The notes beneath the pieces were generated by a model. That model was not told where the DNA came from. It saw nothing but the letters and a program-made list of their open reading frames with translations, and did no database searches. The position numbers and the translations under genes were made by a program. DNA of 64,000 nucleotides from Molossus alvarezi (taxonomy: Eukaryota > Chordata > Mammalia > Chiroptera > Molossidae), in contig CM073896.1 of the NCBI GenBank assembly GCA_037176705.1, positions 25,804,708 to 25,868,707 on the forward strand, in the 5' to 3' direction. Positions 1-12,139 of this stretch are shown piece by piece (positions within the stretch are counted from its first letter, which is position 1; every line of letters starts with the position of its first letter).

Positions 1-267
1 AATAAAGTTATTTGTGGTAAATATCTAAAATTTTCATTTGGATAAGGGATGATGTTTTGCCATTCTTGCAGTAGGAACTCTATCCTCTCTAGAAAATACT
101 GAACTGTGTTGCTGCCCCAAGGCCTTGCCCCTTACTGGGGGAAGCCTGCAATCACTGGCTGGGCTCCCCTGAGGAACACAGGCCCTGGCCCCTTGCCTCA
201 ATTTGGGGGCCATCCCAACTCTGATTAACTGGGGTCTTTGCTGCAACTGCATCACAGTTCAAGTTCT

Positions 268-480
268 CCCTTTGCTTTTATTTATTTTTTTCAAATTTAC
301 ACTGATTTTAAACATTAAATCTATTGGTTAAGAACATTATATAAGTATAGGTATACAATTTTATAACATATCATCTGTATAGTGCATTGTGTGCTCACCA
401 CCCAAAGTCTAGTCTCCTTCCATCACCATATATGTGATCCCTGTACCCTCTTCAACTTTCCCCCTCATAGGTTATGTTTC
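268..480 (-). mobile_element. Old L1 3'UTR fragment
   Basis: On the minus strand this reads as the 3' terminal part of a placental L1. The plus strand has a T-rich start, then a stretch like tgtatagtgcattgtgtg, then a C/T-rich pyrimidine tract, which is the antisense of the L1 3'UTR purine tract. No reading frame or clear TSD is seen, and the edges are approximate. Confidence 0.55.
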
Positions 481-994
481 TGAGATTCCCTTGCTAGTGC
501 ATTTCTCATAAACAAGCTGCTGTCTCAGAGTTAGTTTCTCAGGGAACCTGAACTAAATGATAAGTAAATAGATTATTATTATTTTTTTTTTTTTACCAAC
601 ACCCCACAACCGAAACCAAGTAGGTTTAGTCGGATAATTTAGAAAAAAACACCACCACCTCCACACACCCCTTCCCAGAAACCTCCCACACAAAAACATT
701 TTTGAGAATAATTCTTATAGTATTTCATATCACTCTCTATTTGACAGACTCCATGTTTCCATGTCCAGGAGGGTTCACACCAAATCTTGGTTTATTATAC
801 ATTTAGCATTTTACCAGCACTTCTGCTTCTTCTTCTAAGTATGAATGAATAACCCAGATGGGAAACCCTAAAATTCCTTTAACCTGATTAATGTTTATTA
901 TTTTGTGGTCAATACCTCTCTTATGTCTCACTCTGGCTCTCTTAGCTTCTTAGAATCTCTGACTATCTAGTAACTGTTTATCTTAAGTGCATAA

Positions 995-1105
995 TTGTCT
1001 TCCTCATAAGATAATTATACATGTAAATGAGATATCTAGGTAAAGCACCATCAGGCACAATTGTTTTGGAACATAGTAAGTGTTCGATAAGGGATATTTG
1101 ATTAG
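995..1105 (+). mobile_element. MIR SINE fragment
   Basis: The order 'cctcataagataattatac', 'aatgagatat', 'gtaaagcacc', 'acatagtaagtgttcgata' follows the 3' half of a MIR element (typically ...gcacatagtaagtgctcaataaa). It is strongly diverged, as expected for a repeat older than the placental radiation. Ends are approximate. Confidence 0.5.
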
Positions 1106-1399
1106 TAGTAAGCAGTATCTTGGTTATATAACTTCATCGATAAATGGCTCATAATTCAGCAACCAAAGTCTGACAATAAAACAACAATCTTGGGTAAATG
1201 ATAGAGAAATGTTCAATATCAGAATGATGCATCCAGCAACTATTTTTCTTTAAAATTTATTTTATTAAATTGTTGGGGGGGAGGATGTCATTTTTATTTA
1301 AAAAAAAACAAAAACAAAAACACAGTGGATATAATGCATACAGAAAGGAGTCATAGAACTTTCCATTCTCTCTCCTCTTTAGTTACTTCTTAAGATATT

Positions 1400-1652
1400 G
1401 CCCTGGCCAGTTTGGCTCAGTGGTTAGAGCATTGGCCTGCGGTCCAGAGAGACCCGGGTTCGGTTCCCACTAAGGGCATGTACCTCGGTTGCAGTTTGTT
1501 CTCGGCCCTGGTTGGGTCGTGTGGGTGGCAACCACTTGATGTGTCCCTTTCACATTGATGTTTCTCTTTCTCTCTCTCCCTCTGACTCTATCTGAACAAA
1601 ATATGAAAAAATGTCCTCAGGTGAGGATTAAAAATAAATAAATAAATAAAAA
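1400..1652 (+). mobile_element. VES-type SINE (subtype with 'actaagggcatgtacc' head)
   Basis: This is a tRNA-derived SINE. The A box (tggctcagtggt) is near 1413 and the B box (gggttcggttccc) near 1457. After them come the tRNA-unrelated body, a CT-rich stretch and an (AAAT)n tail. An imperfect duplication (agatatt before the head and after the tail) marks the insertion. It lies at the 3' edge of an old L1 fragment. Mobilisation would have used L1 proteins in trans. It is not a functional tRNA gene: there is no intact cloverleaf 3' half. Confidence 0.9.
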
Positions 1653-1654
1653 AT

Positions 1655-2060
1655 TTAAAAAATTGAGATATTTACATATGACATATAACACTGTAAGTTT
1701 AAGGGTTATAACCTGGTGATTTGATACACACACATATATATACTGGAATATGATTATCATTACAGTGCTATCTAACACCTCCATTATATCACATAATTTT
1801 CATTGCTTTTTGTGGTGAGAACATTTAAGATCTAGCCTCTTAGCATCTTTGAAATAGACAATACGTTATTGGTAACTATAATTGCAATGTTGTGCATTAG
1901 GTCTCCAGATCTTATTCATGTTCTAAGTGCACATTTGTACCCTTTAACCAGTATCTCTCCAACTCTGCAAACCCTGAGCTCAGGTTAGCTACTGTTCTAT
2001 TCAATGTTTTTATGAGTTTGGGTTTTTAAATTTCATATATAACTGATATCATACATATTC
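1655..2060 (-). mobile_element. Old L1 (L1M) 3' end
   Basis: The plus strand shows the antisense 3' end of a mammalian-wide L1. The recognisable blocks are 'gtggtgagaacatttaagat', 'ctagcctcttagcatctttg' and the end 'tttcatatataactgatatc'. Divergence is high and no frame survives. Confidence 0.6.
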
Positions 2061-2159
2061 ATCTCTTCAATCTTATAAAATGCACAACTTACTGTCAAAA
2101 TTATTACACAAACTACATTCACAGATTTCTTATATGAAATTTAATTTTGGTACATTCCA

Positions 2160-2380
2160 AAGATATCTATTGAGAATCAACTCTGCTCCAGGAAATATTC
2201 AGCCCACTAAAGTGTGTTATCTCCTATAAATGATGGAACCATCTTATATCTTGCAGAATTCATTATCGTCTCTACTTTCTAAATGAATTAACTGAAACTC
2301 AGAGTCTGAGAAACACTCAGGCACATAACTGAATGTGGTACAAGATTCAGACTGAAGTCTTGCTAACAACTCTAAATTCT
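2160..2380 (+). mobile_element. MIR-like SINE
   Basis: The blocks follow MIR order: a 'tctactttctaaatgaatta' part (the 'ccattttacagatgaggaa' region), then 'actgaaactcagag', then 'caagattcagactgaagtc' (the 'ccaggattcgaacccaggt' region). It is heavily diverged and the boundaries are estimates. Confidence 0.5.
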
Positions 2381-2610
2381 ATTCAATTTTCAATAATCTT
2401 CACTTGCATTCATATTTAATCAAGGATAACAATCATAATTTTTAAAATGTACAAAATCACTAAAACTTGGTAAGTATCAGCAACTGAGTCAATATCTGTG
2501 CACAAATCACATTTCTGTCACAAGGGAAGATGACAGGAGGATGACAGGAGAGATGTTGCATACACCACCGTGATGGCCCTAACTTTTTTATCATAAAGAC
2601 ATATGGTTTT

Positions 2611-2833
2611 GCCCTGGCTGGTTTGGTTCAGCAGCTGGACCATTGGCCTACGGACCAGCAAGGGCACATGCCTCGGCTGTGGTTCTATCCCAGCCCTGGT
2701 TGGGGTTATGTGGGAGGCAACAAATCAGTGTTGCTCTCTCACATCAATGTTTCTCTCTCTTTCCCTCCCTTCCACTATGTCTGAAAATCAGTAGAAAAAT
2801 ATCCTCAGGTAAGGATTAAAAAGAAAAAAAAAG
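2611..2833 (+). mobile_element. VES-type SINE lacking its B box
   Basis: The head (ccctggctggtttggttcagcagc) and body match VES. The roughly 20 bp holding the B box (gggttcgattcc type) are missing between 'cctacggaccag' and 'caagggcacatgcctc'. The body, the CT-rich run and the tail 'cctcaggtaaggattaaaaa' are intact. A 13-bp TSD, gacatatggtttt at 2598-2610 and gacatgtggtttt at 2834-2846, sets both ends. Without a B box the copy should not be transcribed well by Pol III. Confidence 0.88.
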
Positions 2834-2849
2834 GACATGTGGTTTTCAG

Positions 2850-4091
2850 GAGTTAAAAATATCTAGTGCATAAAAGAAAAATATTAACAATTTATCTTGG
2901 TCTTTAAATTTTTAATCACAAATTTGGTAATTTTTTGAAATTTTTGTAGAATATGCTTCAAAAAACTTGGCAACTACAATGAGACATGGATGCATTTAAA
3001 ACAACTTATCTTTTTGGATTTAAAAATGAAACAAGTGTAAATATTTAATATTGCTTTGAGCAGCTTTTATGTCGTGGTTGCCATCCAAGTTTTTACATGA
3101 TAAAAGATTAAGAAATCCTGCTAAGGTGCCATACACAGAATATGTGTTAAGAGAGCATTAAAAATGGCATAATAGTAACAAGTTAAAGAGAAATGTATTT
3201 TTTTAGTTCCAAAATGATGGTGAAGGTCAGTGAGTTTGGAAATATAGTTCTTTTCTTTTCAAAAGTGTTTTTAAATCTAAAGGTCATAGTCTATTTATTT
3301 TCATTTTATTAATAAAATTCTTTTGCTGTACCTCCACCCCCAAAGCTTACAAAATAGCTATCTAATTAGAACCAAATAGTAATAGTAATAACAAATTCTC
3401 ATACTTCTGAGGTATTTAACCCTCAGATCAATGGGTGAAATAAAAAAGAAAGGCTTATGAGATATTTGGTATATTATATCCATTATATTATTTGATGTTT
3501 CCAACAAAAATGAAAGGAAATGCTACCAGATTATCTATGTGTTTCCTCCTACTCTTTCTCTCTCTTTTTCCCTAAACATTTACCTAGTCTACATTTTCCA
3601 GCCTCTTGCAGTTAAGATTAGTCAGGTAGCCTACTACTGAGCAAAAATAATGTGGATCTCTGCTAGGTTGGTTCATCAGGACCTCATATGCTAACTTTTA
3701 TGTTCCTTTTCCTTAGATCTACTTTTAGTTAACTTTTAAAAACCATGGAAGCTATGTCCTAAAAACAGCAAAGCCTAAAGACAGAAAGAATCAGAATGTC
3801 TCAATGTTTGAACTTAATAGTGTGTAAGAAATCCATTTCTAGTCTACTAAGCCTCTGAAATTGGAAGGCTTGATTGTTATAGCACCTAGTATAAGCCTAA
3901 CAATATTATCATTCTCATTTTAACAGCTATGGGAATTGAAAACTAGATCACAGATAACTATCTTGCCATGGTAGAGTCTATCATATTTTCTCCTTAGACT
4001 GTGGGGTAGGAACATGCAATTCTTTCCCATACATCATTCTGTAAGAAATAAAACATTAACTTACAGACCCTCTCTGTGCACTTTAAGTTTC
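2850..4091. other. Unique AT-rich DNA, no gene seen
   Basis: No reading frame, RNA gene or young repeat was recognised. A CT-rich run lies near 3548-3572. Weak MIR-like similarity appears around 3870-3960, but it is too diverged to call. Confidence 0.5.
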
Positions 4092-4116
4092 TGTGTGTGT
4101 GTGTGTGTGTGTGTGT
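4092..4116. repeat. (TG)n microsatellite
   Basis: About 12 uninterrupted TG dinucleotides. Confidence 0.95.
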
Positions 4117-6633
4117 TCATACCAAAGTAGTTATTTTTATTCATCTTCAGTACAGACATATCTATATCATAACATAGTTATTATCTGTATCCTAATATTT
4201 TTGCATGTTTTCACTTGCTGTTCTGATTTTTATCAGTGCTGGTTCAGTTTTGGTTTTGCCCCTGGACCTCTATCAACGAACTATCTGGTTACATACAGTT
4301 TTATTTCCACCACATCCTGATTCTTTGTCCTTTTTCAATTCTCTTTAATGATTCTTAGTGTCCAGTGCTCACAGATTATGGAGTTATTATGAGCAAAAAT
4401 AACCAAAAGGCTTAAAACCATTCTCATGATAGGTTTTATAATTGGGATTCTAGTAATGAAGGGAGAAAGAGCAAATATAGAAATAGTTTAATTGGCTACA
4501 AAGGCTGATGGTTTTATTTCTTATTGATAGACTAATATATTGAAATCAACTGCATAAAGTATATGCCTTCATGAAACTACGTAACTGGACAATAATTCAG
4601 CGTGGGGGCATTAGAAAGCCACACATCCTCAATTTGTTTATTTATAAACTATGCCCCATCAGCATCTTTCTCGACCCTCTATTCCGTCAGTGGCATAGCT
4701 ACTTCCTGAGTTAGAAAACCATAATGGATCTCTATATCATACAGAGTTTGGAGGACTTATTCATTTTTCCTGCAAAAGTTAAATAAAGTGCAAAACTTTC
4801 AGCCCATCAATCCTTTAGCAAGCTGTCCAAGGTGACATTTCATTAGCACATTTTGTCAGTGGATAAATCATACAGCATGCTCTGAAGAGAAGGTGGAAAA
4901 CATCTAGTCCTTTTTCATTAGATCCATCTGAACTTGAACCACTGGAGATTACATACAAAAAGCACATGAGACAGAAGAAGCGCTATCCTGTCTATAAACT
5001 GCATTAATCATTCATTCCCTTCAGAGTGTCTTAAGTCACTGCCATGTCTGTGGTTAAGCCCCAAACTGGCTATTCAATTTTGAGCCACATGACAGATACA
5101 TTTCAAGGAAAATCAGAGACATAACGATTCCTGCCAGGCTTGATAAAGTCCTCATTCATCAATTAAGAGGTTCCAATAAGCTGAGATGGATATGAAAAAA
5201 CAAGAAAACTTGCATGATAACACTTGCAGCTTTTGCCTCCTTTTTCTTGGTTTGCTGAAATCCTGGGGATGGGGATCACAAAGCCTTGTGGGAATGACTG
5301 GCTTCAGAAGGAAGGCCTATAACCTGAGGAGAGAGAGTTCCTTTCTATTTCTGCCTAGATGGAGCTCTATTTGGAATCAGCTGGTAAGGAAAGGTTTCAT
5401 GATAACCTTTAAATTTCTCAAATAAAATGATTTTAATTTACTTAACGTTCTCACTTTCTTATGAACATGAAAATCCGAGGCATAGGAGTCTATCCCCTGG
5501 TCTCATGATTTCAATTTTGTTGGATCAATCAGAGTGCTAGGAATGTTTCCGAGTTTTAAATAGCTGTAGTGTCGAAATGTTTCTGAAACATATGCTTAAG
5601 GTAAATTTTTTTCTATAATACCATCCAGGGAATATTTCAAACCAAGAATTTTTTTGCATGTACAAAATGGGGAGAATATATTTTATAAGATGTGTGGCAT
5701 TTTAATTATGCAAATTATCAAAGTAAATGAAAACTTATTGTAAACGGTGTTTTTAAACAAGTAAATAAGCATAATATTTGGTCAACTCTAAGTATATTAT
5801 AAAAAATCACTAGTACCACTAAAAAGAATTTCATATCACTGAAGTCATAATTTTTAGAAGATAATGCTAAATCAATGAGGAAAAAAAGAAACATAATTTG
5901 TATTGCTTATTTATCTGCACTCATAGAGCTAATTAATCAACAGTCCTACCCAAGATCTCATTGTGCCAAAAGCATCATTTGGCAAAATTATGAAATGGAA
6001 TCATGATTAAACTTATTTCAAATGACTCTAAAGTGCTTTGTTTTCCACAAACTAATGGTTTTCAAATTGTGCTCCTAAGAGCATCATGCAGCTACTCCTC
6101 CGGTGTAGCTAGAGCAACGTGTGCAAAGGGAAGTTGTGGTGTTTGTGAGGAGACCTCCGTCCAACACCGACTGAAGCAACTGTGCTTTTACACATAGGAC
6201 TTCCTAGTAAAATGTCTTTTGAGAAAAATTCTGCAGCTAAGAACCATCGGAAAACCACTGTAATAATTACGGATATCTTTTTTCTTTCATTGTCACAAGA
6301 CATAATTTATTTAAAAAACACAAACCAGAAATTTCTATATCTGAACCTAAGCCAACTACTGGCTCAGAAAATTTGGATGCAATATCTTCATTGCATTGAT
6401 GAAAGTACTGATCAGCAGCAGAGTCAACACCAACCTACTTATTAAAGTGATTAATCATGGTTTATTAAGCAGACTTTTCAAATGCCCCCCCCCCTTAGCA
6501 TTATGTCTTATTAAGTAGAATTTAAAAGAAGTATCTCAGACAATAACTTTTTATTTGGTGTTGTGAGAGTAAATATACATTTACTTATCTTGATTTCTGG
6601 TAAGATTTTTGGGGCTTATAATTTATATTTGTT
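4117..6633. other. Unique AT-rich DNA, no gene seen
   Basis: Short open frames occur but none resembles a protein. The segment at about 4760-5160 is free of recognisable repeats, and its mixed composition (less A/T-homopolymeric than its surroundings) resembles a conserved non-coding element. A hAT-like repeat remnant may lie near 6050-6110. There is a C homopolymer at 6485-6494. Confidence 0.45.
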
Positions 6634-6649
6634 CAGCAATGTTTACTTT

Positions 6650-6861
6650 AAAATTTTTTTTTTCCTTTATTGATTTGAGAGAGAGAGGAAGTACAAGGGA
6701 AAGATAGAAACATCAATGAGAGAGAACATTAATTGGCCGCCTCCTGCATGGCCCCCACTGGGGATCAGCTCACAACGTGGGCATGCGCCCTGGCTGGGAA
6801 TTGAACTGGCGACCTCTTGGTGCATGGGTCGATGTTTAACCACTGACCCACACCGGCCAGA
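6650..6861 (-). mobile_element. VES-type SINE (subtype 'cactggggatc')
   Basis: On the minus strand the element starts at 'ctggccggtgtgggtcagtggtt' and ends in a T-tract on the plus strand. A 16-bp TSD, cagcaatgtttacttt at 6634-6649 and cagtaatgtttacttt at 6862-6877, differs at one base and fixes the ends. The A-box and B-box regions are recognisable but mutated. Confidence 0.92.
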
Positions 6862-6879
6862 CAGTAATGTTTACTTTTT

Positions 6880-9814
6880 ATAAAATGCTTTTTTGGCCAT
6901 TTAATTTTATTTTTACAGTACTGTGGATTTTATATACAGCCTAGTCAAGCTATGAAGACTTACTGCCCAAGTGCATCGGATCACTACAGTGGCAAAGCTA
7001 GACCTTGATCTGGTTTATCTGCCTTTCAGATCATGGATCGTCCTCACATACCCTTCTCATTCCTAAGAGGTCTAGCTCTAGAGGAACACGCTTATGTGTG
7101 CATACTATAAATGATGGTATTTCATAGTCACATAATTATGGATTGAAAAGACTGGTAGAATACAGGCCAGAAGAGGAAGCCTAGGGAACTTCAGCCACAC
7201 TCATACCCAGACTCTTTTAGTCTACGTCATAAGTCACAAAAAGTAATAACCTACTCTGATATGGACAATTTAAATTTTCTTTGTGTCTTGTATGTGCATA
7301 TAGAAGTCTTTTTACACACTGGCCAAAAATATTTTCAGAATGAGATGCTCCCTAAATAAGTAGATTTTGCTTGAAAAGACTTTGACATATACCCTCATTT
7401 GATTATTTAAACAACAAAAAGACTAACATATAAACTAAACAGATATTCTCTCTCACCCATTTTTTTGCGGGTCTCAGATTTAAATCGTGTTATAATAGTG
7501 CCTATGATATACTCACCTACTACAATTTTACCTGATAGAAGAATAGACTAATGAGGAAAAACATTTGGTTGAAAAATACAGCTCTGCATTTGCTGACACT
7601 GCAAACTAAAAGTAGTAAGTTATGGTATGTGAGTTAAAATATTTCATTACTGGTAACAAAACCAAATTTGATGAAGCCAACAGTCAAATCATTATAAGAG
7701 CAAACATTTTACTGAACCCAAGGGCAGGAGTACATAGGATCTCAAGTTGAGACTATGTTGAATTTATTTTATAGGTCAACACATTGGGTCACAGGGTGCA
7801 CAAGTTAAACACTATGTAGATGTAACTGTAACACATTTCTGGATGACATTAGCATTTGAATGAGTGGATGCAGTAAAGAGGACAGCCCTCCCCAATGTGG
7901 GTGTGCAACATCTAATTTGTTGAAGGCCCGAATAGAACAAAAAGTGGAAGAAGGGAAGATTCACCCCCTTTCTGCCTGCCTGCTGGAGCTGGGACATCTT
8001 TTCTCATCTTCTTCTTTTGGACTAGAATTTACTTTAGTCCAACTTTCCTGGGTTTCATCTTACAGATGGCAGATCATAAGACTTCTCAACCTCCACAATT
8101 AGTGAACCAATTTCTCATAATTTCTCTCTCTCTCTCTCAGAGATATATAGATATAGACATAGATGTATATATAGAAAAAGAAGTAAAAGAGAGATGGAGA
8201 TAGACAAAAATATGAGAAATTGAATAGATATATACAAGCTATAAATAAATATATACTTTTCATTGGTTCTGTTTGTCTGAGAGCCCTAATACAGGGACTA
8301 AAGCTTAAAGATCTAAGCAAATAATCCCCGTCTTTCTCTCCTCTTGACTTCTTCCTGCTCATCTCACCTTTCTCACTCTGGATGCACACTCTTCCCGTGC
8401 TCCATATTTTAATATTGCTGCTCCACAATGTCAACTTTATACGTTAAAATTCTGAGTACATACGAAAAGGTAGTTAGTCCTAAGACTCATTTTCAATTTC
8501 CCAGAAGAGAATGACTAGCTCAATTTGAGTTAGCCAGCAGTGTAGACATCTAGTCTGCTAGGGCTTGTGGACTCATGGGGCTCACTTTTGTAAGCACTAA
8601 CTTGGCTACCAGGGTTTATTCCTTCAGCTGGGTGGGGGTGGGGAATGGAGCTGGAGGACAGAAAACAGCACTAAGAGAAGGAAGGAGACAGGAGATATTG
8701 TTCCTGGCTAGGTGAACTGACCAGAGATTCCTAAAACACTGACCCTCAGATCTCCTTGGTGATTTATCTAGGAGAACATATATCTTTTTGCTACACTGAC
8801 ATGACACTTGCCCCCTCCTTACGCACATTTCCTAACGTCTTGGCACTGTGGTAGTGATGCAGAAAAGAACACTGCGTACTGAAACTCAGGCTGGTAAAGG
8901 AGCTGGGCTTCTAATAAGAAAATTGCAATAGAGGGGACAAATTCTGTGATAAAGGTAATCCCGGGTTCTAGTGAGGCTTGAGGAGGAGAACCAGCAGAAG
9001 CCAGGAGATTGAAACAAGCTTTTCTGGAGTGAAGACCCCAAGCCTTCCTGCAAACACAGCCTATCAAACAAGATAAAAAGGCCCTGCTAGTGTATATTAA
9101 ATAATTAGCCCAGTATTCCTTTCAACTCGATAAGCATTAATGAAAACGAAATGTTTGGGCTTTGGTAAATCCATGGTAACCGACGACTTACAATTCTTAT
9201 TGTGGAGTTGAGGAATTGCCTTACATATCTAAAGCTACCACTGACGCCTCATATATCGAAGAAATTAATGTCTTAATCTATAAACCTGGATCATAACTCT
9301 AAGTTTATTTTTACTGCATAATTATACTCTGCTTAGACATGTTGCAATAAAATCGAGGCAGCTCTGTGGATGCCATTCTTCTGCAGTTCTTATTTTGCCT
9401 CAATCAGGTTATTATAGGTGAGTTTGAAAAGATTTATTATAACTGTAAATATGAGTACATTTCAGTGGAGTTTTATGGAAATATCTGTATTTTCACAATA
9501 ATTTACTCTAAGAACAATACATTTCACTATAATATAAAATAAGAAGTATAGTAAAACTTCCTTTCAGTGTTCTCTTAAGAGTAGCTATATTGCATATTAT
9601 ATGTACAAGCTGTAAATAGAGGCTTCATTTTCCAATATGTAGCTGTTGTTTAAACATTTTATTAAACAAAAATGTTTAAATGTTTCTAGACTCACAAAAT
9701 TAAAAAGGCTGTGTTGAAGGTAAGGTTTCACTCTAAAGTGAATTTCACACAAAATGTCAGTGAGCTACTAGGACAAGTGTTAGGAAGAAAGCTCTATTAA
9801 AACTTGCTGAAACT
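6880..9814. other. Unique DNA with a compound microsatellite, no gene seen
   Basis: The only structured stretch is a compound (TC)n / (ATAG)n-like tract at about 8119-8240. Open frames of 60-110 codons across it are low-complexity or have no recognisable domain. I support no gene here. Confidence 0.5.
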
Positions 9815-10020
9815 GCTCGGCTGGTGTGGCTCAGTGGATTGAGCATTGTCCCATGGACTTGATTTGATTCCTGGTCAGGGCACATGTCCAGGTTGTGGGC
9901 TCAATCCCCAATAGGGGGCATGCAGGAGGCAGCTGATTGATATCTCTTTTTCTCACATAGATGTTTCTCTCTCTCTTTCCTTCCTCTCTCTCTAAAAAAA
10001 ATCAATAAAAACAAATTTGA
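9815..10020 (+). mobile_element. VES-type SINE (older member of a tandem pair)
   Basis: The head is 'ctcggctggtgtggctcagt', with a degenerate B-box region (gatttgattcctggt), the body 'gtccaggttgtgggctc', a CT-rich run and the tail 'aaaatcaataaaaacaaat'. Its A-rich tail is the target of the next SINE. Confidence 0.88.
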
Positions 10021-10036
10021 AAAAAATAGCATAACA

Positions 10037-10233
10037 GCCTGGCCGGTATGGCTCAGTGGTCGAGCGTCAACCCACATACCTAAAGGTCACCATTTCAATT
10101 CCCTGTCAGGACACATGCCCAGGTTGTGGGCCCAACCCCCAGTGTGGGGCATGCAAGAGGCAGCCAATTGATGTTCTTTCTCATCGATGTTTCTATCTCT
10201 TTCTCTAAAAATCAAAAATAAAGAAAAAAATTT
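10037..10233 (+). mobile_element. VES-type SINE inserted in the tail of the previous one
   Basis: Its head 'gcctggccggtatggctcag' begins right after the tail of the preceding SINE. The TSD aaaaaatagca at 10021-10031 and again at 10234-10244 is derived from that tail. Both copies face the same way. The A-tract of an older SINE is a good L1-endonuclease target, which explains the tandem pair. Confidence 0.88.
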
Positions 10234-10249
10234 AAAAAATAGCAGAAAC

Positions 10250-11340
10250 CTATGCTCATCTTCCAATTAAATGTACATATTGAGAACTTGTATGTATCTA
10301 ACACTAAGGATGAGAAAGTACTAGAACATGTGGTCTTTATTCTCATGGCATCCTGTTGTTCCATTACATAGCCCTAATTTATAATATTCTCTTTTATTCT
10401 GCTTTCCAAAATAGCTATATATTGCTTTCAGGTGTTTCTCAAGCAATGTGTAAACACTCCTAAAAACATGTTGTAGAGTAGCAGAAGGTATCTGATGTCA
10501 CAGGATAAAAAGGCACACGATCCTGAGGTTGCACTCTATTTGAAGATATGGTGAGAAGAGGGTTAAATAATTTAACTAGTAAATAAAATTAAAACATTAC
10601 TCTTTACATACTGATAGATGTTAATGTTGGGTAGAAAGAAAATTCCCTTAAAATAAAACCAGATATTTTAAAGAAATGTGGACTTAATGTACAATTACAA
10701 ACTCCCTACAGGTATTCCTTCACTCTCTTCAGCTTTTCTGGTGAAAAGTATACATTTCACCAGAATACTTTGAGAGGCTCCCTTTGGAGCATCCAGTTAC
10801 CTTATGTTATTTCACATGTTCGGGTTCCTGAAAGTCACACTGTAGGAAAAATTTAAACAAATAGATTCTTACTATCTATCAACGTTCTTCTGCTTACTAT
10901 GTGTCTATTTGAAGGCTTATATCTCATTAAAACATGTATCCTGTCTAAAAGAAAGCTTTAGAATTAGTTTCTCAAATATCTGACTTCAGGTAAGCTGGGC
11001 TGTACCACTGGAAGGAAATCTAGGAGATTTTTTAGTTAATCATGACTCCAGAATAAATTCTATCACCATTTTCCTGATTCTCATCTAGGTTTACCACTAG
11101 AATCTCAAATTCTCTGGAAGGGCATCTCCAGTTTCCCACATTAAAATGCCTCTCATTAAGAATATGTCTAATAATTCATTTTTTTCACAATCATCATTTT
11201 AATAGCTTACGGAATCCCATCAACCTTTTTACCACAGATATTCTCCACAGGCTTAAAATCCATGAGAAGACAGGACAATAGTTTATTTTGAAATCAGCAT
11301 TCGTTCCTTAACTACTTGTATTTTTGATACTCATATCTTC
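10250..11340. other. Unique AT-rich DNA, no gene seen
   Basis: No gene or clear repeat was recognised. The right part borders the old L1 remnant. Confidence 0.5.
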
Positions 11341-11344
11341 CTTT

Positions 11345-11427
11345 GTTGTGTGATCTTAATGTCTTCATTCCTAATATGTTGTTGTGGAATTTTGTATTGA
11401 TACGCATGAGGAATTTTGTTCTGTAAT
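11345..11427 (-). mobile_element. Ancient L1M ORF2 remnant, segment 1 (host of the nest)
   Basis: The plus strand reads as antisense L1 reverse-transcriptase region (the stretch 'attgatacgcatgaggaatt' followed by 'ttgttctgtaattc'). It continues at 19857 ('...ttatagtaatagaattatgctggcc'), exactly as in an uninterrupted L1 ORF2 once the HAL1 is removed. The left edge is uncertain. Confidence 0.6.
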
Positions 11428-11441
11428 TCACTCTCTTTTTA

Positions 11442-12127
11442 TTTTTAGTTTTAAAAATGTTTTAAACTTATCTTTATTGTTGAATATACTACAGATGCCC
11501 CCCCTTTCCCCTATTGACTTTCTCCTCCCCAATCCTGTCCCCTTCTGCCTTCTCCACACTATTGTCGGTGTCCATTGTTTATGCATAAATACATAGAAGT
11601 TCTTTGGTTTGTCTCTTCCCACCTTCCCTCCCCCTCTCCTTTTGAGGTTCATCAGTCTAGCAACCAATTTGTACTTCTGAATTCCTTCATCTTTTTTACC
11701 CATCCTCCCAACCCCCTTCCATTTGGCAAGCAATAAAAAGTTCTCTGTATCTATGTTTCTGTTCTGTTTGCTCATTTTGTTTGTAGATTAAATTTTGTTG
11801 ATATGTATTTATTGCCATTTTATTGTTCATGTTTTTGTTCTCCTTCAAGAAGAACCTTCCACATTTCATATAATACTAGTTTGGGGGTGACAAACTCCTT
11901 TGGCTTTTTCTTGTCTGGGAAACTATATGCCCATCAATTCTAAATGATAGCTTTGCAGGATAGAGTAACCTTGGTTGTAGGTCCTTGTTTTTCAACACTT
12001 TGAATATATCTTGCCACTCCTTTCTGGAAGGTTTCTTTTGAGAAATCAACTGACAGTCTTATGGGAGCTCCTTTGTAGGTAACAGATTGCTTCTCTCTTG
12101 CTGCTTTTAAGATTCTCTCTTTGTCTT
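11442..12127 (-). mobile_element. HAL1 (half-L1), 3' part
   Basis: On the minus strand this holds the C-terminal part of an L1-type ORF1 (12127 down to about 11850, beginning VKDKERILKAAREKQ), then the start of an ORF2-like ATGGCAATAAATACATATC. Within about ten codons it passes directly into a 3'UTR. ORF2 is absent, which is the definition of HAL1. A 14-bp exact TSD, tcactctcttttta at 11428-11441 and 19857-19870, brackets the whole element. ORF1 is broken by frameshifts. Confidence 0.85.
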
Positions 12128-12139
12128 TAACCTTTGGCA

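Noticed and set aside
1400..1480. tRNA gene (A box and B box present), and the same in other VES heads
   Set aside because: The 3' half of the cloverleaf is absent and the sequence continues into a SINE body with A-rich tail and TSD. These are SINE promoters, not tRNA genes.
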